DNA of 32,157 bases from CAZVKN01 sp964627035 (GTDB lineage: Bacteria; Electryoneota; AABM5-125-24; Hatepunaeales; Hatepunaeaceae). This document shows positions 17,401 to 22,711 of this stretch, piece after piece. The DNA lies in the NCBI GenBank assembly GCA_964627035.1, contig CAZVKN010000034.1:1-32157 (forward strand). The letters run 5' to 3'. The translations under genes and the position numbers were made by a program. Each line of letters starts with the position of its first letter. Within the stretch, counting starts at the first letter, position 1. The notes below the pieces were generated by a model. That model saw nothing but the letters and a program-made list of their open reading frames with translations, searched no databases and had not been told where the DNA came from.

Positions 17401-18274
17401 CTATCTTCCTGATCTTCCGAATGTGATGGGTGATCTCGATTTTAACTTCAGCAACAACGGTGATTTAATCCGGCTGTACGATTCAAGAGGTGCCCGTTAC
17501 GATTCGATCTCTTTCAATGACAACGCAAGCTGGCCCCGCGGCACTGACGGAGCAGGCAGAACACTGGAATTGATTGACCCGCTGATGACAGGCGACAGTA
17601 TTGCTCATTGGCGTTCTTCACCACTGGCGCACGGTTCACCGGGACGAGACCACAACTACCACGCACCGACAGCGTTCAATCTCGCGCGACCTTTGGACGA
17701 AACCACAACTGAGGGAGAGTCCGTCATGCTGCAATGGTTCTCGTCGGTTGATCCTGATTCGGGTGATAGCGTAATATACCGAGTGGACTGGTCAACCGAT
17801 CCCGATTTCAATCTCAAACTGCAACATTTCACCACAGACAGTTCAATTGTAATCAGTGAAATATCGGTTGACAGCACCAACCTCTCCGGTCTTGTGAGTG
17901 GTGTGACAGTTTACTGGCGAGTTACTGCGATTGATACTATGGGCGTAGAGAAGCGTTCACAGGCTGGCAACAGTGGTTGGAGTTTCCGCAATGAGCTGCC
18001 TGTGTCATTTGCTATCGGGTCACCTTATCCAAATCCGTTCAATAAAACATTTACAGTGAGTGTCTCATTGCCTGAATCCGGTGATGTTCGTGTAAGACTG
18101 TACAACATCCTCGGGCAGCAGATCTATCACTTAGAGCAGACATATTCAGCAGGCAGTCACAGGCTGCTGCTACCCACGAATGACCTGCCATACGACCTTG
18201 CAGCAGGTCTTTACATCCTTCAGATCAAGCATGAAGACAAGATCAGTGAGCAGAAGGTTGTGCTTTTAAAGTAG
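14417..18274 (+). CDS. Secreted CotH-fold protein with lamin-tail domains and T9SS sorting domain
   Basis: A 1285-residue exported protein. The GTG start is chosen for GGAGG seven bases upstream and gives a signal peptide cut after DVSA (residue 23). Domains in order are: lamin-tail domain (about 25-105); a beta region (about 110-280); a chitobiase/HEX C-terminal-like domain (about 365-435, YYTLDGSPPTSES); a CotH kinase-like domain (about 445-760, WGIHNIREKLNEHYV, VDNTDWPGNNYKFYK, WRWFLFDTDFGF); a second lamin-tail domain (about 930-1045); an Fn3-like domain (about 1075-1180); and a FlgD-like T9SS type A sorting domain (PYPNPFN, GLYILQIK). CotH in Bacillus is an atypical protein kinase; activity here is inferred only. 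It is a likely cargo of the PorX-regulated secretion system. It is monocistronic, and the 128-base upstream gap shows no convincing promoter. Confidence 0.88.
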   Translation: MVKFFSVIFYILSLVLSLSDVSAQSLVFNEVMPSNIETLMDEDGEYPDWIEIYNRSDTAISLNGFALSDDANNPLKWIFPPVILDGRSQFMVFASGKNKRLWASHNETVITQGDVWSYFPGTEEPPADWRTVWFNDGGWQTGKSGFGFADGDDSTIVQDVVSIYIRKKFSLDDLNNVLYLLLHVDYDDGFVAYLNNQEIARANVGVPDSIPAFDETAILNHEAQIYQGLSPDLFVINNFRDLLVQGDNVLAVQGHNADINSSDFSLIPFLTLGMNYPPANARGVPELLECCLVPLHTNFKIRSRGERVYLADSSGDVIDDVRFSDSPPDISFGRYPDGRDAWYYFSDPTPRGDNSPLGKLGISGQPELFPAAGLYSTPITVSLTPPDPNSVMYYTLDGSPPTSESTVYTEPIAIEGSTVIRAITIEPHSVPSVINTSSYIFYSSDLPIISLSTAPANLWDEETGIYVLGTDYEEDPPHRGANYWQDWERPIHIEFFEPDGWFGFGIDAGVKIFGGWTRYFPQKSLALFARSRYGSSEGINYQIFPDLDIDTFESIVLRNSGSDWTHTMFRDAMMTGLVKDTDVDVQAYRPSVVFLNGEYWGIHNIREKLNEHYVASHHGVPTDSVDMYNVWGGVLHGNWNAYDQLFTYLNNNNLDNPYNYNYVASLVDVENYLNFNATNIYVDNTDWPGNNYKFYKPRTVGGKWRWFLFDTDFGFSLHDTAAYRHNTLEMATDPDGTGWPNPPYSTFLLRKMLENDQFRTELANRIADFANFNFDTTRIDQHIDRILAVIDSEIPHHLERWDRDYDDWLDDIEELRVFARQRPPYVRQHVVDFFNLGGSSTVSIDVYPPGAAQIQVNTLIPTEYPWEGVYFHRNPVKLTALTNPGYVFSYYGGDVNSTQPSTDIYPIQDVQIVAVFEDLPDIGKPIVINEINYNSDGDWDTKDWVELYAQFGNHDLSGFILRDANDDNAFIFPQGTYLSQGEYLIVVTDSSSFRTYLPDLPNVMGDLDFNFSNNGDLIRLYDSRGARYDSISFNDNASWPRGTDGAGRTLELIDPLMTGDSIAHWRSSPLAHGSPGRDHNYHAPTAFNLARPLDETTTEGESVMLQWFSSVDPDSGDSVIYRVDWSTDPDFNLKLQHFTTDSSIVISEISVDSTNLSGLVSGVTVYWRVTAIDTMGVEKRSQAGNSGWSFRNELPVSFAIGSPYPNPFNKTFTVSVSLPESGDVRVRLYNILGQQIYHLEQTYSAGSHRLLLPTNDLPYDLAAGLYILQIKHEDKISEQKVVLLK

Positions 18275-18376
18275 GGGAATTTGCGCATGTGATAGCCCAT
18301 AGTAATTAGTATAAACGTCCTAAATTACACAAAGTGATGTTAATTTCAAAATCATCACAATTGTGCTTAATTACAC

Positions 18377-18405
18377 TTGACTTTCATATAACAAGTTGCT
18401 ATACT
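18377..18405 (+). promoter_or_regulatory. Strong promoter of the small beta-barrel gene
   Basis: TTGACT (18377-18382), a 17-base spacer and TATACT (18400-18405) are near consensus. Transcription would begin at about 18412, at the first base or two of the TACACAC array, so the whole array lies in the 5' leader. The preceding bases 18275-18376 hold no other feature I can support. Confidence 0.75.
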
Positions 18406-18410
18406 GCTTC

Positions 18411-18473
18411 TACACACTACACACTACACACTACACACTACACACTACACACTACACACTACACACTACACAC
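18411..18473. repeat. Nine perfect tandem copies of TACACAC
   Basis: The 63 bases are exactly nine heptamers with no mismatch. They run from the predicted transcription start to the base before the ribosome-binding site GGAGGTG (18474-18480) of the gene at 18485. The strand lacks G, so the leader RNA should be unstructured. Perfect short tandem repeats of this kind commonly vary in copy number. Confidence 0.95.
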
Positions 18474-18480
18474 GGAGGTG
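18474..18480 (+). promoter_or_regulatory. Ribosome-binding site GGAGGTG next to the heptamer array
   Basis: GGAGGTG lies four bases before the ATG at 18485 and fixes this start. It directly abuts the last TACACAC unit. Many genes in the window have no visible ribosome-binding site, so this strong one stands out. Confidence 0.8.
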
Positions 18481-18484
18481 GGTT

Positions 18485-19102
18485 ATGAACAAGTTAGTCG
18501 TTCTTTGTATTGTGCTTTTACTCGTTCTTTCTGTTACAGAATTAAGCTATGCGGGTGATTGGACACTCCACGTAAATTTAGGTAGTTCTGCACCTATAGG
18601 CGATGGCAGTGAATACTGGAATACTGGTTTTGCAGTTGGATTTGAAGCATATCGTCCAATTTCCGGTAATCTGCTATTGGGAGGACGTTTTGCTTTCAAT
18701 GGATGGGGATTAAATGGAGATAAAGTGTTGGAAGGGGAGGATCCAACTCTTTCATGGGAAACGTCCGGTGCTACAGCCATAAGTGAGTTCGTTCCATCGA
18801 TTCGGTATCTTTTTAAGAAGTCCGAGACCTCTAATATCCGTTTCTTTGGTCACATTGGAATAGGTTTTTATGGTTTAGCTTCGGACTGGAAACTCAAAGC
18901 TATCGACGCTTTTGGCAATTGGGTTGAAGTCACATACGAAGATACGGGAACGTATTTTGGTACAACTATTGGTGGTGGAATAGTTTTCGGAAATCCCGAT
19001 AAGGTTCATTTTGAGTTTGTGCCAATGTATAATACCGTTTTTACAGAAGATGAATCTACGAATTACTTCTCTGGCAATCTTGGTTTGATCTTTAACTTGT
19101 AG
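18485..19102 (+). CDS. Small outer-membrane beta-barrel protein
   Basis: A 205-residue protein with a signal peptide (residues 1-23, cut after SYA). The rest reads as an eight-stranded OmpA/OmpW-type barrel: LHVNLGSSAPIGDG near the N-terminus, alternating strands such as GFAVGFEAYRP, LLLGGRFAFNG, IRFFGHIGIGFYG and GTTIGGGIVF, and a terminal strand NLGLIFNL. I recognise no specific family. It has its own strong promoter and ribosome-binding site separated by nine TACACAC units, suggesting variable expression of a surface protein. No terminator is obvious after the stop. Confidence 0.75.
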   Translation: MNKLVVLCIVLLLVLSVTELSYAGDWTLHVNLGSSAPIGDGSEYWNTGFAVGFEAYRPISGNLLLGGRFAFNGWGLNGDKVLEGEDPTLSWETSGATAISEFVPSIRYLFKKSETSNIRFFGHIGIGFYGLASDWKLKAIDAFGNWVEVTYEDTGTYFGTTIGGGIVFGNPDKVHFEFVPMYNTVFTEDESTNYFSGNLGLIFNL

Positions 19103-19329
19103 TGTTTCCAAATGTTATTCTGAACGCAGTGGAGAATCCATTTTTGAGCAGTGTGCTGAATTCTTCGCTGCGTTCAGCAGTCGCTTCTTCAGCATCTTAT
19201 CAAAGTCATTAAAATCGTTCCACCCAATTCGCGCTTAAACTGTTCCAACTGTTTGCAGAGCTGATACATAATCCGCCCAGCCTGACGCGCAAACTGAGGC
19301 AACCGCTTCCCCCCAAACAGCAGTAACTT

Positions 19330-19480
19330 TCTCACGCAAAGATCGCAAAGCCGCAAAGAAAACCATTTTAACAAGGATATTCAGGATGCTCGGGATAAGA
19401 ACAAAATATTCTGTCTATCCTGTACATCCTTGTTTAATCTTCTCTTCGTCTTCTTTGCGGCTCTGCGTCTTTGCGTGAGA
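19330..19480. repeat. Long imperfect inverted repeat
   Basis: The left arm 19330-19360 (TCTCACGCAAAGATCGCAAA...) is nearly complementary to 19451-19480 (...CTGCGTCTTTGCGTGAGA). Between them are ACAAGGATATTCAGGAT and ATCCTGTACATCCTTGT (about 19371-19434), also partly complementary. The unit could fold into one long hairpin. The gap 19103-19550 otherwise holds a GCAG/CTGC-rich inverted repeat near 19121-19186 and no gene I can support. Confidence 0.7.
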
Positions 19481-19497
19481 TCATTTCTTCACGTAAC

Positions 19498-19526
19498 TTG
19501 ATTTCCATCGCATTTGTGACTATATT
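19498..19526 (+). promoter_or_regulatory. Promoter of the toxin-antitoxin pair
   Basis: TTGATT (19498-19503), a 17-base spacer and TATATT (19521-19526) form a good sigma-70-type promoter. Transcription would begin at about 19533, giving a leader of only about 20 bases. Confidence 0.6.
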
Positions 19527-19528
19527 AG

Positions 19529-19540
19529 TGATAACTATCA
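19529..19540. promoter_or_regulatory. Candidate autoregulatory operator
   Basis: TGATA-AC-TATCA is a perfect palindrome across the predicted transcription start of the toxin-antitoxin operon. Ribbon-helix-helix antitoxins usually repress their own promoters at such sites; binding is inferred. Confidence 0.35.
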
Positions 19541-19550
19541 TGACATAATC

Positions 19551-19829
19551 ATGAGATCATTTATGAGCTACATCAAAACCACTGCAAACAGCAGAATCAA
19601 TATTCCTATCACTGCAACCACCCGAGCGCAATTGGAACAAGTTGCCACCGGCAAAGGAGTGAGTCTGGCTGAACTCGGACGCCAAGCTATTGAAGCCTTC
19701 CTCGCTGAAGAACGTCGTCACCAAAGATTGCAGGCACTATGTAGCACAGCCACCAAATATGCTGACATCATAGAAGAAGTTGATAGAGAATGGCGTCATA
19801 CTGAGGTTGAAGGTTGGACTGATGACTAA
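19551..19829 (+). CDS. Ribbon-helix-helix antitoxin-like protein
   Basis: A 92-residue protein. An N-terminal strand with SRINIPITATTRAQLEQVA followed by helix KGVSLAELGRQAIEAFLAEERR resembles the CopG/ParD/Arc ribbon-helix-helix fold. The acidic C-terminus (IIEEVDREW..TEVEGW) is typical of the toxin-wrapping tail of an antitoxin. Another ATG at 19563 would remove four residues; neither has a clear ribosome-binding site. The last eight bases overlap the start of the MazF-like gene, so the two are translationally coupled. It is expected to neutralise the toxin and repress the operon. Confidence 0.75.
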   Translation: MRSFMSYIKTTANSRINIPITATTRAQLEQVATGKGVSLAELGRQAIEAFLAEERRHQRLQALCSTATKYADIIEEVDREWRHTEVEGWTDD

Positions 19830-20175
19830 TATCAAACGGGGTGATCTTCTGTTAGTCAATCTTGAGCCGACAATCGGTAGTGAACAACGAGGTAGATCAC
19901 GTCCTTGCCTGGTCGCATCACCGGAGGAGCTAAACAACATCTTCCGTGGGATTATTGTTTGTCCCGTTACGGACGCACGACATGTCAAGCAATCTGAATT
20001 AGGTCTTACCTTTTTACCTGTCGGTGAAGGTGGTTTGAATAAGAACAGTCTTGTAATTGCATTCCAAATTCGCATGTTGGACAAACGTCGGATAATACGT
20101 AGAATCGGTACTGTCGGCAGTTCTTTTTTGTCAGAAGTAACCGATTCGCTCAAGGCGGTTTTGGATATTCCGTGA
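19822..20175 (+). CDS. MazF/PemK-family endoribonuclease toxin
   Basis: A 117-residue protein. The start at 19822 (MTNIKRGDLLLVNLEP) is chosen because it begins at the conserved MazF N-terminus and overlaps the antitoxin stop by eight bases. GDLLLVNLEPTIGSEQRGRSRPCLVAS is the typical first strand and loop of MazF/PemK, with the conserved Arg-Pro; IVCPVTDA and a later basic helix (LDKRRIIRRIG) agree. Members cut mRNA at short sequences. The gene is followed at once by repeats at 20203-20273. Confidence 0.85.
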   Translation: MTNIKRGDLLLVNLEPTIGSEQRGRSRPCLVASPEELNNIFRGIIVCPVTDARHVKQSELGLTFLPVGEGGLNKNSLVIAFQIRMLDKRRIIRRIGTVGSSFLSEVTDSLKAVLDIP

Positions 20176-20202
20176 AATTGCTCACGCTGCGTGTGCCGGT
20201 TA

Positions 20203-20246
20203 CAACCTAAAGGTTGGACTCTGAACTAAATCTGTTCAATCCGTTC
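20203..20246. repeat. Inverted copy of the GAACGGATT-AGTTCAGAGT module
   Basis: Read on the minus strand this is GAACGGATTGAAC...AGTTCAGAGT followed by the hairpin CAACCT-TT-AGGTTG. It has the same order as the module at 12069-12111. It lies between the toxin gene and the CCCGGTTTC hairpin next to murI. Confidence 0.65.
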
Positions 20247-20248
20247 CC

Positions 20249-20273
20249 CCCGGTTTCGGAGAAACCGGGCTAC
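20249..20273. repeat. CCCGGTTTC hairpin overlapping the murI stop codon
   Basis: CCCGGTTTC (20249-20257), loop GGA, GAAACCGGG (20261-20269), then CTAC. Read on the minus strand it begins GTAG, and this TAG is the stop codon of murI. It may also help terminate murI transcription, but no T tract follows. Confidence 0.7.
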
Positions 20274-21073
20274 ATTTCACCTATTGTAACCTTCGACACC
20301 TTCCCCAACGAATCCCCGAAGAACAGCTTGCCCAGCTTATTGACCTGACGCGGTATGTCGGTGACGTGGCACATGACTTTGCCAGATCCGTGAGTGTTCA
20401 GCAGTCCTTCGCGGAGAATGACCGACTCAACCTCGATTGCGGCGGCTTCGGCTGAATCAACCAGCCTGATGCCATCTCCGACGATTTTTTGAATAGCAGG
20501 TTTGAACAGCGGGTAGTGAGTACAACCGAGTATTAAGGTGTCTATCCGATGCCGGAGCAGCGATTTTAGATATTCGCACAGAATCAGCTCAACCACTTCA
20601 CCCTCAAACCGACCCTCTTCTGCCAGTGGAACCAGCAGTGGACAAGGCTCCTCCCACACCTTGATTTTCGGTGCGAGCGCAATTAGTCTTGACTTGTAAG
20701 CCTGCGAATTGATAGTGGAAGGCGTTCCGATGACTCCGATTCTGTGATTTTCTGTAGCCTTTAAGGCAGTGTTGACACCGGGATCAACCACGCCGATAAT
20801 CGGTGCACGCAATGTACGTTTGAGGTGATTGAGTGCGACAGCGGAGGCTGTGTTGCAGGCGATGACGATCATCTTGACATTTTTGCTCAGCAGATAGAGT
20901 GCGCACTCCATCGCATAGCGACGGACTGTCTGTGATGACTTGGTGCCGTATGGGACTCGCGCGGTGTCACCGAGGTAGATGATGTCCTCACCGGGAAGGC
21001 GGCGATGCAGCTCCCGTGCAACGGTCAGTCCACCGATGCCGGAATCAAACAGACCTATCGGACTGTTATTCAT
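20270..21073 (-). CDS. murI: Glutamate racemase
   Basis: A 267-residue enzyme that converts L- to D-glutamate for peptidoglycan. N-terminal IGLFDSGIGGLTVARE contains the catalytic Asp/Ser region. YLGDTARVPYGTKS, IVIACNTASA (Cys73) and LGCTHYPLF (Cys184) supply the two catalytic cysteines. Length and motifs are normal. There is no clear ribosome-binding site before the ATG at 21073. The stop codon TAG is formed by the edge of a palindromic repeat (20249-20273). Its upstream neighbour on the same strand is a small secreted protein 83 bases away. Confidence 0.95.
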   Translation of the reverse strand: MNNSPIGLFDSGIGGLTVARELHRRLPGEDIIYLGDTARVPYGTKSSQTVRRYAMECALYLLSKNVKMIVIACNTASAVALNHLKRTLRAPIIGVVDPGVNTALKATENHRIGVIGTPSTINSQAYKSRLIALAPKIKVWEEPCPLLVPLAEEGRFEGEVVELILCEYLKSLLRHRIDTLILGCTHYPLFKPAIQKIVGDGIRLVDSAEAAAIEVESVILREGLLNTHGSGKVMCHVTDIPRQVNKLGKLFFGDSLGKVSKVTIGEM

Positions 21074-21156
21074 GTCTATATGGTAAGAGTGAATTTTGTG
21101 GGAAAGAAAAATAGGCTATGCAATTTAAGCAATGAACACGAGACGAGTTCAAAAGA

Positions 21157-21561
21157 TCACCGAAACATTGCTTTGAGGCTTCCCCAAGTGCGATGCACAC
21201 CTGAAAAAGAGAGCGTAACCTCTTCAGTCTGGCTTCTTTCGCTGTGACCACCGACAAATACGACTTCAATGCGGTAGTAAAAGGTGTTCAGACGATCTTT
21301 GAACAGGTCGTTGTCAACGTAGCGGTAAGTGCTGTTGTCACCTTTCGGTCTGACCGAGGCTATGTTGTGGAAGACTTGTCCGTCCAGACTTCGCTGGATG
21401 CTGAACTCGACAACTCCACTCTCAATGCCGGATGTCCATTCAAGGACGGCTGTCTGATCTTTGCTTTCGGCAGTAAAACTGCGGATGGTCTCAGCGCTCG
21501 CCTGACCGACAAATACTGCAACGATTAGCAGTGCTATGGTTGTAATAAGTATATTTTTCAT
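21157..21561 (-). CDS. Small secreted Fn3-like protein
   Basis: About 134 residues from the ATG at 21561, where a signal peptide begins (MKNILITTIALLIVAVF...QASA, cut near residue 23). A longer form from 21612 adds 17 residues before it and is less likely. The mature part is one beta-sandwich resembling a fibronectin type III repeat: SFTAESKDQTAVLEWTSG, VEFSIQRSLDGQVFHNIASV, TYRYVDNDL and TFYYRIEVVF. Such single-domain proteins are common in T9SS-bearing bacteria. No catalytic motif, lipobox or sorting domain is visible, so function is unknown. Confidence 0.6.
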   Translation of the reverse strand: MKNILITTIALLIVAVFVGQASAETIRSFTAESKDQTAVLEWTSGIESGVVEFSIQRSLDGQVFHNIASVRPKGDNSTYRYVDNDLFKDRLNTFYYRIEVVFVGGHSERSQTEEVTLSFSGVHRTWGSLKAMFR

Positions 21562-21679
21562 ATTCTGAAGAAAATTTCCTGTGAACGTTCGGGAGTTTCC
21601 GAACCGATTCATACTAATCTATATGATAACAGATTATTTGCCGTTTGTCAAGAGTTTTCACGCTCTGAACAAAAACTTT

Positions 21680-21731
21680 GTAGTCGTGGTTGTCTCAACC
21701 ACGACGTCGGGCTTGAGACAAGCCCGACTAC
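21680..21731. repeat. GTAG-type 52-bp double hairpin, copy 2 (inverted)
   Basis: GTAGTCGTGGTTG-TCTC-AACCACGAC joins GTCGGGCTTG-AGAC-AAGCCCGACTAC. It is the exact reverse complement of the copy at 26772-26823. Each half is a hairpin with a four-base loop. Confidence 0.9.
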
Positions 21732-21767
21732 AGAACAGCAGTGTCATCCCACAAGCTAATAGAAACA

Positions 21768-22619
21768 TCACCTATACCGATTGGAATGCTTGTAGTCCCA
21801 CCGTTCCATCTTGTCGAGGGCGTCCCTGCTGCCTGTTTTTTTCAGTGCCGACACCAGCTCTTCAATCTGGACGAAGCGGAGGATATGGTCATCATGGCGC
21901 ATTTCCATGTGATCCGGCTTCCCGAACATCAGCAGTTCTGCGGCATGAACCAGGTGTGATTTTGCCTGTTTCAGCTCACCACGCTTGGAGTAGTAAACGC
22001 CTGCATATGTGTGATAGGACGCTGTGCGGAGGTTGCGGTACACGGTATCCTGCGCCAGTGCATAGATTAAGTCGCGGCGGTAATTCCAGCCGTGTGAGTA
22101 TTTGCTCTCAAACCTCGCATTTTCCGCAATGACACGTGCCTTTTCGTAGTATGGCTGTCCGCCGAGCGGGTTGATTCGGTCAGCGTCGAATCCGAGGCAA
22201 AGCCAGATGTAAAACTCTATGCAGCCGGTCATTGTGTGATACGGATCGCCGATGTGAAGCTGATTATCCCGTGAATATTTGAACTCCCAGCGGTTGTCGC
22301 GCAGTTGCAGACCAGCCGGAATCGCCATCATGATGCCTGCACTGTAGCGGTGAAACGTTGATGGCCGTGACCACGTGTCGAATAGGATGTCAATCTTTAC
22401 CGGGAATTCGTAGTTGTAGGGTTTGTCCTTCCACGAACCGGAATTGACGACCCGTTCCAGATCGGATTTCAGATTGATCAGATAATCTTTCTCCTCAACT
22501 GACAGACGGTCGAGCCGCAGTTCAACGTCTGCTTTGACGATCTGAGCATTCAGGGGGAGTTGGATCAGTGCAAGGAAGAGAATGGTGGCGGTTATGAATA
22601 TGTTTAATCGGTATCGAAT
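21768..22619 (-). CDS. PorD-like T9SS-associated protein (DUF4835), apparent ATT start
   Basis: The open frame extends well upstream of the first ATG (22331). The translated upstream part reads as a signal peptide (RYRLNIFITATILFLALI..LNA) followed by ADVELRLDRLSVEEKDYLINL and FPVKIDILFDTWSRPSTFH, which is clearly coding. The frame contains no upstream ATG, GTG or TTG. The best start is ATT at 22619-22617, ten bases after GGAG, giving 283 residues, near the family's length. Family signs are GDPYHTMTGCIEFYIWLCLGFDAD and GGQPYYEKARVIAENAR. DUF4835 proteins are annotated as PorD-type T9SS components; the role is poorly defined. A sequencing error in an ATG is the alternative to an ATT start. Confidence 0.7.
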   Translation of the reverse strand: MRYRLNIFITATILFLALIQLPLNAQIVKADVELRLDRLSVEEKDYLINLKSDLERVVNSGSWKDKPYNYEFPVKIDILFDTWSRPSTFHRYSAGIMMAIPAGLQLRDNRWEFKYSRDNQLHIGDPYHTMTGCIEFYIWLCLGFDADRINPLGGQPYYEKARVIAENARFESKYSHGWNYRRDLIYALAQDTVYRNLRTASYHTYAGVYYSKRGELKQAKSHLVHAAELLMFGKPDHMEMRHDDHILRFVQIEELVSALKKTGSRDALDKMERWDYKHSNRYR

Positions 22620-22657
22620 AAGAGACGGACTCCGAATATGTGGGGAACTTTGATTGT

Positions 22658-22686
22658 AAGGTACGGAAATAGATGGGGAGTGTCAA
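22658..22686 (-). promoter_or_regulatory. Candidate promoter of the PorD-like gene
   Basis: On the minus strand a perfect TTGACA (22686-22681), 17 bases and TACCTT (22663-22658) precede the ATT start by about 40 bases. The -10 hexamer is weak. It supports the upstream start rather than the internal ATG at 22331. Confidence 0.4.
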
Positions 22687-22711
22687 GAGGGGGGATTTTG
22701 GGAGACTAGTC

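Noticed and set aside
18334..18558. Plus-strand open frame through the TACACAC array (Tyr-Thr-Leu-His repeats)
   Set aside because: It is low-complexity translation of the heptamers, overlaps the real gene at 18485 in another frame, and has no ribosome-binding site. The promoter fires inside it.
19189..19374. Minus-strand open frame of 61 codons (FSLRLCDLCVRK...)
   Set aside because: Its start lies in the long inverted repeat, and no known domain or ribosome-binding site is visible. It could be a gene remnant, but I cannot support that.
21581..22132. Plus-strand open frame of 183 codons opposite the PorD-like gene
   Set aside because: It is antisense to a well-supported coding frame and its translation includes the GTAG repeat; no domain is recognisable.
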